From Candidatus Puniceispirillum marinum IMCC1322 (GTDB lineage Bacteria; Pseudomonadota; Alphaproteobacteria; Puniceispirillales; Puniceispirillaceae): a DNA stretch of 64,000 bases. The position numbers and the translations under genes were made by a program. Location: contig NC_014010.1 in assembly GCF_000024465.1 (NCBI RefSeq), positions 1,612,001 to 1,676,000 of the forward strand, given 5' to 3'. Of this stretch, positions 18,633-28,191 are shown piece after piece. The first letter of the stretch is position 1; the number at the start of each line of letters is the position of its first letter. The notes under the pieces were generated by a model. It did no database searches. It was not told where the DNA came from and worked only from the letters and a program-made list of their open reading frames with translations.

Positions 18633-19586
18633 CTAGGCCAGAAAACCACGTCCACCCGCATCATCAAGCAACGCCACACCAACTTTGATACCAAGCGCTA
18701 CCGCCTCATCCTTGCTAGCTGTCATTGTTCGACGAAAGGCGGCGCTACCATCGCTGCTAAGCACCATACCATCCAGACGAAGTGTCTTATCATCAACAAA
18801 GCGGGCGCTGGCGGCAATGGGTGTGTGACAGGATCCGTCAAGATGCGCCAGCATCGCACGTTCGGCAGTAACCTCGATCGTACTATTGACACATGCCAGT
18901 GGGGATATCGCATCAAACACCGCTTGCTGGCGTATCGCCTTTTCACCTTGCGCCAGGCTTGGGTCACATAGCTGAACGGCCAATGCGCCTTGCGCCGCCG
19001 CCGTCGGCATCAGCTTTTCGTCAAGCGGGGTATAATCAAGCGACAGTTTCAGACGTTTCAGCCCCGCAACCGCCAGAATGATCGCGTCATAATCACCCTG
19101 ATTGAGCTTGGCAATCCGTTTATTGATATTGCCACGCAAAAGCTTGATACGCAGATCGGGGCGATGATGAAGCAATAACGCTCGGCGTCGCACTGAAGAT
19201 GTGCCCACGATAGCACCATCAGGCAGCGCATCAAGATCCGCATAGCTTCCAACCAGCGCATCACGGCGGTCTTCACGTGGCAAAACCGCACCAATCATTG
19301 TACCAGCGGCAAAATCACTTTCCATATCTTTCATGGAATGCACAGCCGCATCACTTTCTCCGGCTAGCAGACTGCGTTCCAGCTCTTTAATGAAAACACC
19401 TTTACCGCCTACCTCGACAAGCGGCCGATCAAGAATAAGATCACCCTTGGTGGTAAACGGTTCAATCCGGCTTGCAACCGGTTTCAAGGCCACCCGCACA
19501 AGTTCGGCCTGCGCCATCGCAAGCGTTGACGCACGACTGGCAAGCACAAGAGGGGTGGCAAAAAAATAACTAGCGTCAGGTTTCAT
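18633..19586 (-). CDS. hemC: Hydroxymethylbilane synthase (porphobilinogen deaminase)
   Basis: About 317 residues from the ATG at 19586. The frame is open to 19676, but the family begins with a short strand before VLASRASTLAMAQAELV, so the upstream 30 residues are probably not translated. It has the substrate/cofactor Arg-rich segment (GTSSVRRRALLLHHRPDL), the catalytic Asp region (YDAIILAVAGLKRL) and the dipyrromethane-attachment Cys in LDGSCHTPIAA. It polymerises four porphobilinogens into hydroxymethylbilane. A 16-bp perfect palindrome (TCTGGCCTAGGCCAGA, 18627-18642) spans its stop codon. It is divergent from tsaD. Confidence 0.9.
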   Translation of the reverse strand: MKPDASYFFATPLVLASRASTLAMAQAELVRVALKPVASRIEPFTTKGDLILDRPLVEVGGKGVFIKELERSLLAGESDAAVHSMKDMESDFAAGTMIGAVLPREDRRDALVGSYADLDALPDGAIVGTSSVRRRALLLHHRPDLRIKLLRGNINKRIAKLNQGDYDAIILAVAGLKRLKLSLDYTPLDEKLMPTAAAQGALAVQLCDPSLAQGEKAIRQQAVFDAISPLACVNSTIEVTAERAMLAHLDGSCHTPIAASARFVDDKTLRLDGMVLSSDGSAAFRRTMTASKDEAVALGIKVGVALLDDAGGRGFLA

Positions 19587-19724
19587 CACCGCCATATCTA
19601 ATGCGCCAACGCCCGCTTGCATAGCCCAAAAAAACGCCAAAAAATCTAGTGTCATCTGCTTGCGCCATGATACCATGCCGCAAATTTCGATATTGTGACC
19701 TGAAAATCTGGAAAGACCCCCCTA

Positions 19725-20798
19725 ATGGCAAAAGATTTTACCATCCTTGGCATCGAAAGCAGTTGTGACGAAACCGCCGCCGCCATCGTCAGTGCCGATA
19801 AATCGATCCATGCCAATAAAATTGCGTCACAAATCGAAACCCACGCCAAACATGGTGGGGTTGTTCCCGAGGTTGCCGCACGAGCACATCTGGATATGAT
19901 TGATGATGTTATTGCCGCGGCACTTGCCGATGCTGATATGACATTTGACGATATTGACGGTATTGCCGCCACTGCTGGGCCTGGTCTTATTGGCGGGGTT
20001 ATTGTTGGCACTGTTGCGGCCAAGGCAATCGCCGCCGCCAGATCCATCCCCTATTATGCTGTCAATCATCTTGAAGGCCACGCGCTTAGCGGCCGCTTAT
20101 GCAGTGATATCGGTTTTCCCTATCTTTTATTGCTGGTGTCTGGCGGACATACCCAGCTTCTGGCGGTCACCGCGCCTGGCACATATCATCGCATGGGCAC
20201 AACGATGGATGATGCCGCTGGCGAGGCTTTTGACAAATGCGCTAAAATCATGGGGCTTGGCTATCCGGGCGGCCCTGCCATTGAAACTGCCGCCGCCTCA
20301 GGTGACGCCAAATCGATTCGTCTGCCACGCCCATTACGCGGCGCAGATAATTGTCATTTTTCCTTTTCCGGACTGAAAACCGCTTTGGCTACAAAACTGG
20401 CGCATTTAGGCGGTGTCCAGACAGCGCCAATTCATGATCTAGCGGCCAGTTTGCAGGCCGCCATTGCCGATTGCCTTGCCGACCGCACTAAACGCGCGAT
20501 GCAGATTTTCGCCACCCAAACCAGCACCAGCCACACCAGCACCACCAACACCCTTGTCATTGCTGGCGGCGTTGCTGCCAATAAGGCTATTTTTGCCCGG
20601 CTTCAGACCGAAGCTGATGCGGCTGGATTTCAGATTATTGTGCCACCGGCAAAATTATGCACAGACAATGCCGCGATGATCGCTTGGGCAGCGCTTGAAC
20701 GTCACGACCAGCCAGACCAGCTGGATTTTGAACCGCGCCCCCGCTGGCCACTTGATCCCGCCGCTACCCCACCACCTGGTCGTGGGGTGCGTCAATGA
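19725..20798 (+). CDS. tsaD: tRNA N6-adenosine threonylcarbamoyltransferase
   Basis: A 357-residue Kae1/TsaD ATPase-fold protein. It shows the N-terminal LGIESSCDETAAAIV, the metal-ligand HLEGH motif (about residue 115), LLLVSGGHTQL, and the KCAKIMGLGYPGGPAIE segment. It transfers the threonylcarbamoyl group to A37 of ANN-decoding tRNAs. An unusual Thr/Ser-rich stretch (TQTSTSHTSTTNT, about 266-278) is inserted before the conserved LVIAGGVAANK. The 3' end overlaps gpsA by 4 bases. Confidence 0.93.
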   Translation: MAKDFTILGIESSCDETAAAIVSADKSIHANKIASQIETHAKHGGVVPEVAARAHLDMIDDVIAAALADADMTFDDIDGIAATAGPGLIGGVIVGTVAAKAIAAARSIPYYAVNHLEGHALSGRLCSDIGFPYLLLLVSGGHTQLLAVTAPGTYHRMGTTMDDAAGEAFDKCAKIMGLGYPGGPAIETAAASGDAKSIRLPRPLRGADNCHFSFSGLKTALATKLAHLGGVQTAPIHDLAASLQAAIADCLADRTKRAMQIFATQTSTSHTSTTNTLVIAGGVAANKAIFARLQTEADAAGFQIIVPPAKLCTDNAAMIAWAALERHDQPDQLDFEPRPRWPLDPAATPPPGRGVRQ

Positions 20799-21769
20799 CC
20801 ATGACGCCGGTAATCATAGGGGGCGGTAGCTGGGGATGCGCCATTGCCAGTGCCTTAATCCGCACAGGCCAGCATGTTGAGCTTTTGGTGCGCCGTCAGG
20901 CAACCGTCGATGCGCTTGCCGCTGGCCAATGTATGCAATTGCCTGATGCCGCACAGATGCCACCAATGGCAGCCAGCCTTGCACCTGCATGCCTGCAAAC
21001 GGCCAGTATGATTTTTGTTGTTGTTCCGGTTGCCGCCAATCCAGCCGCCTTTGATACCATTGCCACGCATGGAACAGCTGGTGTACCGGTCATTTTATGT
21101 GCCAAGGGTATCTCAAGCCATAATGGCCAAGACGCCCAACTCCTGACCCATGCCGCACAACAGGCGTTACCTGATCATCCGATCGCGGTCTTTTCTGGAC
21201 CCAGTTTTGCTGATGAGGTTTTAGCTGGCCTTCCTGCCGCCCTTGTTGCCGCCTCAACATCACCCGCGGTTCTAGAGATGATTCAAACCGCCTTTCAGCA
21301 TAGCAATATCCGCGTTTATACCCATAATGATCCCGATGGGCTGGCGCTGGCGGGGGCGATGAAAAATGTTGTTGCCATTGCCGCCGGATGCGCCGTGGGG
21401 CTGGGGCTTGGCGACAATGCCAAGGCGGCAATCATCACCCGTGGACTGGCCGAAATCGCCCGCCTGAATCATGCCATTGGCGGCGATGCCGAGACCATTT
21501 TTGGACTTGGTGGCGTTGGCGATCTGGCGCTAAGCTGTGCGGGGCCACATTCGCGTAACATGGCTTTTGGCCTTGCCCTTGGCGCTGGTGATGCTGTGCC
21601 GGACAAGCTTGCCGAAGGTAGCCGCACCGTCGCCGCATTGGCGTTAATGGGGCGTCACAAAAAGGTTGATCTGCCAATCACCAATGCGATTGACATGGTG
21701 CTGAACCATGGACAGAATTTAGATGACGCCGTCAAGGCATTGCTGGCGCGCCGCCCCGGCACCGAATGA
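20795..21769 (+). CDS. gpsA: NAD(P)-dependent glycerol-3-phosphate dehydrogenase
   Basis: A 324-residue GpsA. The dinucleotide-binding GGGSWGCAIAS is at the N-terminus. ILCAKGIS and FSGPSFADEVLAGLPAALV follow, then the catalytic Lys in LAGAMKNVVAIAAGCAVGLGLGDNAKA, and GLGGVGDLALSC. It makes sn-glycerol-3-phosphate for phospholipid synthesis. Overlap with tsaD (ATGA) indicates one transcript, a common pairing in alphaproteobacteria. Confidence 0.94.
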   Translation: MTMTPVIIGGGSWGCAIASALIRTGQHVELLVRRQATVDALAAGQCMQLPDAAQMPPMAASLAPACLQTASMIFVVVPVAANPAAFDTIATHGTAGVPVILCAKGISSHNGQDAQLLTHAAQQALPDHPIAVFSGPSFADEVLAGLPAALVAASTSPAVLEMIQTAFQHSNIRVYTHNDPDGLALAGAMKNVVAIAAGCAVGLGLGDNAKAAIITRGLAEIARLNHAIGGDAETIFGLGGVGDLALSCAGPHSRNMAFGLALGAGDAVPDKLAEGSRTVAALALMGRHKKVDLPITNAIDMVLNHGQNLDDAVKALLARRPGTE

Positions 21770-21817
21770 GATAGGCCACATAAGATAGGCTTAAAGACCT
21801 GAAAGGAGACGATAGCC

Positions 21818-22237
21818 ATGCAATATTGGCTCTTGAAATCCGAACCATCATCATGGTCATGGCAAGACCAGCTAGATCGCGGCGACGCTGGCGAAGGCTG
21901 GGATGGTGTCCGCAATTATCAGGCTTCAAACAATATGAAAGCGATGCAGATTGGTGATCTGGCCTTTTTTTATCATTCGGTAAATGAAAAACAGATTGTG
22001 GGCATTGTTGAAATCTGTGCGCTTTATCATCCTGATCCTACCGATGCGTCAGGTCGTTTTGGCATGGTCACGGTCAAGGCGGTCAAAAACGTCAGCAAAC
22101 CGGTAACACTTGCCAGCATCAAAGCCGATGAACGACTTCAAGATATGGCGCTGGTCCGGCAAGCACGCCTATCGGTAACACCCGTCACCGAACCACAATG
22201 GCGTATCATCATGGATATGGCTGAAACGACGATCTAG
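21818..22237 (+). CDS. EVE-domain protein
   Basis: A 139-residue single EVE/PUA-like domain: YWLLKSEPSSWSWQDQ at the N-terminus, WDGVRNYQASNNMKAMQIGDLAFFYHS, then VGIVEI. EVE domains bind modified bases in RNA or DNA. The family is widespread in proteobacteria, frequently in housekeeping neighbourhoods. AGGAGA lies before the ATG. It probably belongs to the tsaD-gpsA transcript (48 bases apart). Confidence 0.9.
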   Translation: MQYWLLKSEPSSWSWQDQLDRGDAGEGWDGVRNYQASNNMKAMQIGDLAFFYHSVNEKQIVGIVEICALYHPDPTDASGRFGMVTVKAVKNVSKPVTLASIKADERLQDMALVRQARLSVTPVTEPQWRIIMDMAETTI

Positions 22238-22254
22238 AGTCCCTTCATCAGCAC

Positions 22255-22623
22255 CTATTCACCGTCATTCTTGCTACGATGGATAAAATAAAGATTGCGG
22301 AAATAAATGAACAGGCCAAGACCCTGTCCACTGATAATCACCGGATCTTGCCGCCAGATAGCATATAACAGCAGAACACTGCCGCCACCTATCGAGAAAT
22401 ACCAGAATGCCAGCGGAATGACTGACCGTCCCTGACCTTCAGAGCTCAACCATTGTAAAATAAACCGCATCGCAAACAGGCCCTGTCCGGCAAAACCGAC
22501 AATCACCATGATCTGTTCGGGATGCGTGGCAAGACTGGCTGGCAAAAACGGAAACACAGTCAATAGCACCGTTGCGATAGCACCAACGGCCACTTCAATC
22601 TGGCCAGACATAAGTTCGATCAT
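22255..22623 (-). CDS. Lipid-A-disaccharide synthase N-terminal-domain-like membrane protein
   Basis: About 122 residues from the ATG at 22623. Four hydrophobic segments with GFAGQGLFAMRFILQWLSSEGQGRSVIPLAFWYFSI-like content identify the LAB_N domain. As a free-standing small protein this family usually neighbours GT2 glycosyltransferases and ArnT-like enzymes, as here, and is thought to act in lipid A or polyprenyl-sugar modification. The frame stays open upstream to 22698, across the end of the GT2 gene. Confidence 0.82.
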   Translation of the reverse strand: MIELMSGQIEVAVGAIATVLLTVFPFLPASLATHPEQIMVIVGFAGQGLFAMRFILQWLSSEGQGRSVIPLAFWYFSIGGGSVLLLYAIWRQDPVIISGQGLGLFIYFRNLYFIHRSKNDGE

Positions 22624-22624
22624 T

Positions 22625-23446
22625 CTATGACCCTTTTTTGGTACGTAGGGGTTTTTTGGGGGGGTTGGGGCGTTTTTGGGAACGTTTTGGGGCGGCAATC
22701 TCGATCACCGCATCATGCCGTGGTGCCCGTTTTAACAACCATATAACACCCATAATATCTGAAATGCCAACCACTAGCCGATCCAGAACCTTATATTTTG
22801 ACTGTCCTTGCGTTCGTGCCCGATGCGCCACAGCAACGCCGGTTACCCCACCTCCATGACGGCGGACAAGGCTTGGCATAAAGCGATGCATGTGATTGAA
22901 AAACGGAAGCTCGATGAACAGATCCCGATGCAGAATCTTGATCCCGCAGCCTGAATCGGGATGCGTATCACCAAGCAGGGCTTTGCGGATCCATTTTGCA
23001 ATCCGTGACGCCTGTAACTTTAACGCTGTATCCTTGCGCTTTTGCCGGATGCCTGCGGCCATCCCGCGTTCCGGATAATCAGCCAGCAAGGCGGCTTCTA
23101 ATGCCGGAAAGTCACTTGGCACATTCTGTCCATCACCATCCAGAACCGCAATCAGATATCCGTTCGCCGCCAGCAACCCCGAGCGCAAGGCCGCGCTTTG
23201 ACCTGCCCGCTTGGCATGTCGTAAAACACGTAATTGCGGAATCGCGCGCTGGCTGTCGGATAGTTCATCCGCGGTGGCGTCGGTACTCGCATCATCAATA
23301 TAGATTATTTCGAATGTTCGTCCATTCATCACGGTCACGATTTCATCGATAAGCGGACGGATATTACCCGCCTCATTCATAACAGGGACCAATACCGATA
23401 TATCGATATCCGCTTTCCGCGATATGTTTGCCGTATTTTGCGCCAT
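22625..23446 (-). CDS. GT2 glycosyltransferase (polyprenyl-phosphate sugar transferase type)
   Basis: A 273-residue GT-A fold enzyme. It has ISVLVPVMNEAGNIRPLIDEI at the N-terminus, the DDASTDAT nucleotide-sugar region, and the metal-binding VLDGDGQNVPSDFP (DxD-like). The C-terminal basic tail (KRSQKRPNPPKKPLRTKK) is encoded by homopolymer-rich DNA. No clear C-terminal membrane pair is present, unlike ArnC. It probably loads a sugar on undecaprenyl phosphate for the ArnT-like enzyme encoded in the same cluster. Confidence 0.88.
   Translation of the reverse strand: MAQNTANISRKADIDISVLVPVMNEAGNIRPLIDEIVTVMNGRTFEIIYIDDASTDATADELSDSQRAIPQLRVLRHAKRAGQSAALRSGLLAANGYLIAVLDGDGQNVPSDFPALEAALLADYPERGMAAGIRQKRKDTALKLQASRIAKWIRKALLGDTHPDSGCGIKILHRDLFIELPFFNHMHRFMPSLVRRHGGGVTGVAVAHRARTQGQSKYKVLDRLVVGISDIMGVIWLLKRAPRHDAVIEIAAPKRSQKRPNPPKKPLRTKKGS
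22652..22664. repeat. T6-G7 homopolymer run in the GT2 gene end
   Basis: Six T then seven G (A6/C7 on the coding strand) lie where the GT2 reading frame and the upstream-open LAB_N frame overlap (22625-22698). Loss of one base here would join the two products, so the run is a candidate slippage site. Confidence 0.6.
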
Positions 23447-23491
23447 GAATTAACCAACCATCTGGTAGAGCTACGAAATTATTACCGCTTC

Positions 23492-25153
23492 TTAACCTGT
23501 GCGGCTAGTGCCGTCAAACATCTGCACACGATAGATGAGCATTATTGTAGATTGCCCCTTTGATATATTGATACCGCTGACTTGTATCGGCGTGTCCAGC
23601 TTCAGCCCCAGCGCTTTGGCTGTTTCCAGAAACGCGTCATGTTCGCGGCTTTCGACAAGCGCAACACCACCTGACGCTTCCCCAAGAAAAAATGCGGCTT
23701 CGCGCCCATTCAAAAGCAGTAGATCCTTACCCAGCAGAAACACCAGTGATGGCTCGTGATAGCCTGCCGCCGCAATCGCTGGTGGCGGGGCGGGCATCTG
23801 GGCAATTACCTTATTGATGGCTGTTGATAGATGAATACGGTGCAAGGCAGGTAGCAGTCCGGCAATCGCAAAAATGTTAAACGCCATAGCCGCCGCCAAC
23901 ATCATGCCAAGCGGGCGGATATTCTGCGTCAAAATCCATTGCAGGCCAAACCAGCTTGCACCTGCCGCCGCAATCATCCCAAGTCCGGCAAAAGCAAAGG
24001 CGGTAACGCTATTTTCGCCCCCATAATTCATCGCCCCCCAGATCAACAACATCGCAAAAATCACCGCCACAAGAAGACTTAGAAATTCGAACGCCGTGAT
24101 CGTATAGCGCGCCAGTTTGGCTTGTGGCAAAGCTGTTCGGATACCAACAACACATAGCAACGCAAGGGCTGGTAAGACGGGTAATGGATAATGCGGTAAT
24201 TTAGTTGGCGTCAGCTCGATGACAAACCAGAACGGCACCAGCCATGCCACGAGGAAACGGGCGTCGCTATTGGCCAGAATCTGCTTTAAACTAAGAAGCG
24301 CACGCGGCAATAGCAAACAGGCTGGCCATAATAGAACAGCAAGCAAAACCAGATATGTTCCCGGTGGGGCACCATGCGATTCTTGACCTGACTGAACCTT
24401 GGCCAGAAAATCACCCTTTATGGCAATATCCAGAAACGCCCCATCGGTTGCCAGACTCACCAAAGTTGCCCAAGGCAGAACAAGCGCTGCCACGATTGCC
24501 AAGCCCGACAGCACGCGCATCCGGCGCAACAACCCCAGATCACGATGCCAGATAACTAATGACAATGCAGTTAATAAGGCCAGCAATGGCGCAATCGGCC
24601 CCTTGACCAGAACCGCCAGCCCCATAATCACCCAGAACGCCAGAAACGCTGATCGAGGCGGTGTTGTGCCAGCAAGATAGGCGCGATAGATCATCAATAG
24701 TGACAATTGCTGCCACACACATAACCCCATCAGCATGGCATCGGTCTTGGCCAGATGCGCTTCGGCAAACACCACCAGACTGGTGCCAAGAAAGGCTGTC
24801 CCTATCAAGGCCAATCGCGGTTGATATAGCAAAAGTCCAGCTCGATAGGTGCCAACCAGCGCCAGCAAAAGCCCCAGCAGGCTGGGCACGCGATACACCG
24901 CTATATCCTCATCACCAAATAACTGCGCGCTGACTGATTGAAGCCAATAAATACCAACTGGTTTTTTGGCGCGCAACTCATCCTGAAACCGCACGGTGAC
25001 GAAATCGCCACTTTCAACCATCTGTTTGCTAGCCTGGGCAAAACGCGCTTCGTCACGATCCATTGGCGGCACCACCTGATGCCCGACCAGAACAAAGGTG
25101 GTCAAAAGCCCAAGAAGCAGATATAAAATCGAACGGTGTGAGATAAGGGACAA
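23492..25153 (-). CDS. GT39/ArnT-like membrane glycosyltransferase
   Basis: A 553-residue polytopic membrane protein. The N-terminal periplasmic loop carries the catalytic-type acidic pair (VVPPMDRDEARFAQASKQM) and AKKPVGIYWLQSVSAQLFG, as in ArnT/PMT-type enzymes. About twelve membrane segments follow and a soluble C-terminal domain of ~100 residues ends the protein. It transfers a sugar from a polyprenyl-phosphate donor to lipid A, another glycolipid or protein on the periplasmic side. The acceptor is not identifiable. With the GT2 enzyme and the LAB_N-like protein it forms a surface-modification cluster on one strand. Confidence 0.87.
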   Translation of the reverse strand: MSLISHRSILYLLLGLLTTFVLVGHQVVPPMDRDEARFAQASKQMVESGDFVTVRFQDELRAKKPVGIYWLQSVSAQLFGDEDIAVYRVPSLLGLLLALVGTYRAGLLLYQPRLALIGTAFLGTSLVVFAEAHLAKTDAMLMGLCVWQQLSLLMIYRAYLAGTTPPRSAFLAFWVIMGLAVLVKGPIAPLLALLTALSLVIWHRDLGLLRRMRVLSGLAIVAALVLPWATLVSLATDGAFLDIAIKGDFLAKVQSGQESHGAPPGTYLVLLAVLLWPACLLLPRALLSLKQILANSDARFLVAWLVPFWFVIELTPTKLPHYPLPVLPALALLCVVGIRTALPQAKLARYTITAFEFLSLLVAVIFAMLLIWGAMNYGGENSVTAFAFAGLGMIAAAGASWFGLQWILTQNIRPLGMMLAAAMAFNIFAIAGLLPALHRIHLSTAINKVIAQMPAPPPAIAAAGYHEPSLVFLLGKDLLLLNGREAAFFLGEASGGVALVESREHDAFLETAKALGLKLDTPIQVSGINISKGQSTIMLIYRVQMFDGTSRTG

Positions 25154-25376
25154 ACCCGTTTCCTTTGCGCATCCACGCTACCAGTTAAGACGCGTTCATA
25201 GGTTTAGGCAATTTACCACTAAATGAACAGCCCTGATCGTAATAAGCCAATGCGCTTTGGGACATTGCTTTCACCTTCAACCTATATCGCCGTAAATATT
25301 TTAGATTGCCGTGAAATATTTTAGACTGACTTAACCAGTTTATTCATCATTGACAGATTTCCAGAAAGCCGCCTCC

Positions 25377-26741
25377 ATGTCCACAAACATAAATGACCCT
25401 ATCGCACAGACGCGCTGGCGACATATATGGTCACTGTCATGGCCAATTTTCCTTGCCAATATAACGGTGCCGCTGGTCGGGGCGGTTGATGCGGCAATGA
25501 TGGGGCGGCTTGATAATGTCGCCTATATAGGGGGTGTCGGGCTTGGCGCCTTGATTTTCAATTTCATCTATTTTGGCTTTGGTTTCTTGCGCATGGGCAC
25601 AACCGGACTTGTTGCCCAGGCGCATGGCCGCAATCTGCCAGACGAAATTGTAAATTTGCTGGAACGCGGTTTATTTCTGGCTTTATCGTTTGGCGTCATA
25701 TTGATTCTAGCCATGCCGGTGATCAAATGGATCGCCGTGATCAGCTTTGCTGGCAGTGCCGATGTTGAAGCCCTGATGGTATCCTATCTCAATGTCCGGC
25801 TTTTTGCCGTTCCGGCTGCGCTAGCGAATACGGTTCTGATTGGATGCCTGTTTGGCCGCCAGAATATGCTGCTGTGCATGACGCATCTGCTGATTGTCAA
25901 TGTGCTGAACTTGATTCTCAATATCGGCTTTGTGCTTGGCTTGGGCATGGATGTCGAGGGCGTTGCGCTAGCCTCGGCAATCGCCCAATGGACAGGTTTT
26001 ATCGTGACCTTTGGCTTGATGAAATGGCAATGGGGACGCATCCTCGATGGGTTTATCAAGCATCTATTCTCTGGCCTGTTCACCGGCACCTCACGCTGGT
26101 TGCAATGGGACGCATTTGGCGATTTTTTCCGCCTTGGTCGGGATATTTTTATCCGGACTATGCTATTGCTGGCATGCGAAGCCATACTTTTGAATCAGGC
26201 GGCACAGCTTGGTGATCTCGAACTGGCGGCCTGTCATCTGATGATGGTGATTTTTACCATGATTGCATTTGGTCTTGATGGATTTGCCCATGCTGCCGAA
26301 GCGCTGGTGGGGGCGGCGATTGGCCGTAATGATCGGGGTATGCTCGATCGGGCTATTTGGCGCACAAACAGTCTGGCCGTCCTGACCGCGATCCTGATTG
26401 CGCTGATTATCTGGCTTGGTCGCGATATCATAATTGGTTTGCTGACCCAGCAAAGTGATCTTTTTGCACTGACCGCGGCCCATTGGATATGGATAGTTAT
26501 GATCGCCCCTGCCTCATGTCTTGCCTTTCAACTTGATGGTATTTTCATCGGCGCAACGCGCGCCAGCGAAATGCGTAATGCGATGATCATATCGGCAATT
26601 CTGTTTGTGGTTCTAATCTGGGGGTTACGCGGCTATGGCATTGCGGGCCTGATGAGTGCCTTTACCATTTATCTTGCCTTGCGCGGCTTCACCCTTTGGC
26701 TATATCTTGGGCGCGTCCGCAAAATGGCAGGACATAATTAA
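25377..26741 (+). CDS. MATE-family multidrug/cation antiporter
   Basis: About 454 residues with twelve membrane segments in two homologous halves. It has the N-terminal SWPIFLANITVPLVGAVDAAMMG typical of DinF-type MATE proteins, then GLGALIFNFIYFGFGFLRMGTTG. I chose the ATG at 25377; a TTG nine codons upstream is possible. The substrate is unknown; relatives export drugs or oxidised metabolites using Na+ or H+ gradients. It is followed 16 bases later by pepA. Confidence 0.88.
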   Translation: MSTNINDPIAQTRWRHIWSLSWPIFLANITVPLVGAVDAAMMGRLDNVAYIGGVGLGALIFNFIYFGFGFLRMGTTGLVAQAHGRNLPDEIVNLLERGLFLALSFGVILILAMPVIKWIAVISFAGSADVEALMVSYLNVRLFAVPAALANTVLIGCLFGRQNMLLCMTHLLIVNVLNLILNIGFVLGLGMDVEGVALASAIAQWTGFIVTFGLMKWQWGRILDGFIKHLFSGLFTGTSRWLQWDAFGDFFRLGRDIFIRTMLLLACEAILLNQAAQLGDLELAACHLMMVIFTMIAFGLDGFAHAAEALVGAAIGRNDRGMLDRAIWRTNSLAVLTAILIALIIWLGRDIIIGLLTQQSDLFALTAAHWIWIVMIAPASCLAFQLDGIFIGATRASEMRNAMIISAILFVVLIWGLRGYGIAGLMSAFTIYLALRGFTLWLYLGRVRKMAGHN

Positions 26742-26757
26742 ACAGCGGAACCGGTGC

Positions 26758-28164
26758 ATGGCTGACATATTTTCTAACGCAACTGATTTTGGCCTAATGG
26801 AGCCATCATCTGAACCTGACACTGTTCTGCCGCTATATGTGGTCACCACCAAAAGCTGGCAGGCGTGGTACCAAGCCGCAGCCGATCATCATCAACGCTG
26901 GATTGACGGTCAGGGATTCACACCAAAGCCTGGTCGTGTCATCACCTTGCCAGGCCAGGATGGCACCCTCGCCGGGGCGGTCGCTATCATCAGCGACCAG
27001 CCAATCTGGGATGCCGCCACAATTGCAAATGCTTTACCGGTACAGACATGGCAAATCGATCATCACGCGCTTGGCACCAGCTTTGATGACAGCTTCCTGC
27101 TTGGCTGGGCATTGGCGCATTACCGTTACACGACCTATCGCGACAAACCCGCACCCGCGCGCGCCTCGATCATGGTGCCAGCAGAGTCTGACTCAACCCG
27201 CATTATGGGGCTGGCCAGCGGCACCTATCTTGGGCGCGACATGATTAATATGCCCCCCAACAAGATGAACCCAGCAGGGCTTGAAGACACCGCGCGGGCA
27301 TTGGCCAAAACCCATAAAGCCAAAATCACCGTCATTGCAGGCGCCAAGCTGGCATCGGATTTTCCAGCCATTGATTGTGTTGGCCGGGCGGCTGAATGCC
27401 CACCACGCCTGATCGATATGCGCTGGGGTAAAAGCGGCCCGAAAATCACCCTGATTGGCAAAGGCATTACCTTTGATTCTGGCGGCCTTGATCTGAAACC
27501 ATCCAAAGCGATGGAGATGATGAAAAAGGATATGGGCGGTAGTGCCATCGCCCTTGGTCTTGCCAACGCGCTGATGCACGCCAATGTGCCGATAAAGCTT
27601 CGTGTGCTTGTTCCAACAGCCGAAAATGCCGTATCGGAACGATCCATGCGGCCACTTGATATTATCGACACACGTGCCAAGCTAAAGGTCGAAATCGGCA
27701 ATACCGATGCCGAAGGCCGTCTGGTGCTGGCTGATGCCATCACCTATGCGCTTGAAGACGAGCCTGATCTCATGATTGATTTTGCAACCCTGACAGGCGC
27801 GGCGCGTGTTGCCCTTGGCACCGAATTGCCCGCCTTGTTTGCGAATGATGATAATGTCGCCCGTGCGATCATTGATGCCAGCAACAAGGCACATGATCCG
27901 CTTTGGCAATTGCCTTTATTCGATGATTACGACCGTCATCTTGATGCGGGCTATGCGGCCATGTCCAGCACCGGTGCCAGCGGCTATGGCGGGGCGATCA
28001 CGGCTGCGCTGTTTCTGCGCCGCTTTGCTGGTACTGACAGCAACTGGGCACATATTGACGTGATGGCATGGAATCTGTCTGCACGTCCAGGTCGGCCAAA
28101 AGGCGGTGAAGTCATGAGCTTGCGCGCTTTATTCGACTATATTGATGGGCTTGCCCATAGCTAG
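26758..28164 (+). CDS. pepA: Leucyl aminopeptidase (M17)
   Basis: About 468 residues from the ATG at 26758; the longer frame would start inside the MATE gene. The C-terminal catalytic domain has all M17 metal-ligand motifs: KGITFDSGGLDLKPS (Lys and Asp), the Asp-containing KKDMGG region, and the signature NTDAEGRLVLADA (Asp, Glu, Arg). It removes N-terminal residues from peptides in the cytoplasm and may also bind DNA as PepA does in E. coli. Probably co-transcribed with the MATE gene. Confidence 0.92.
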   Translation: MADIFSNATDFGLMEPSSEPDTVLPLYVVTTKSWQAWYQAAADHHQRWIDGQGFTPKPGRVITLPGQDGTLAGAVAIISDQPIWDAATIANALPVQTWQIDHHALGTSFDDSFLLGWALAHYRYTTYRDKPAPARASIMVPAESDSTRIMGLASGTYLGRDMINMPPNKMNPAGLEDTARALAKTHKAKITVIAGAKLASDFPAIDCVGRAAECPPRLIDMRWGKSGPKITLIGKGITFDSGGLDLKPSKAMEMMKKDMGGSAIALGLANALMHANVPIKLRVLVPTAENAVSERSMRPLDIIDTRAKLKVEIGNTDAEGRLVLADAITYALEDEPDLMIDFATLTGAARVALGTELPALFANDDNVARAIIDASNKAHDPLWQLPLFDDYDRHLDAGYAAMSSTGASGYGGAITAALFLRRFAGTDSNWAHIDVMAWNLSARPGRPKGGEVMSLRALFDYIDGLAHS

Positions 28165-28191
28165 ATCATAACCTAGCTGGATTACAAGCGC

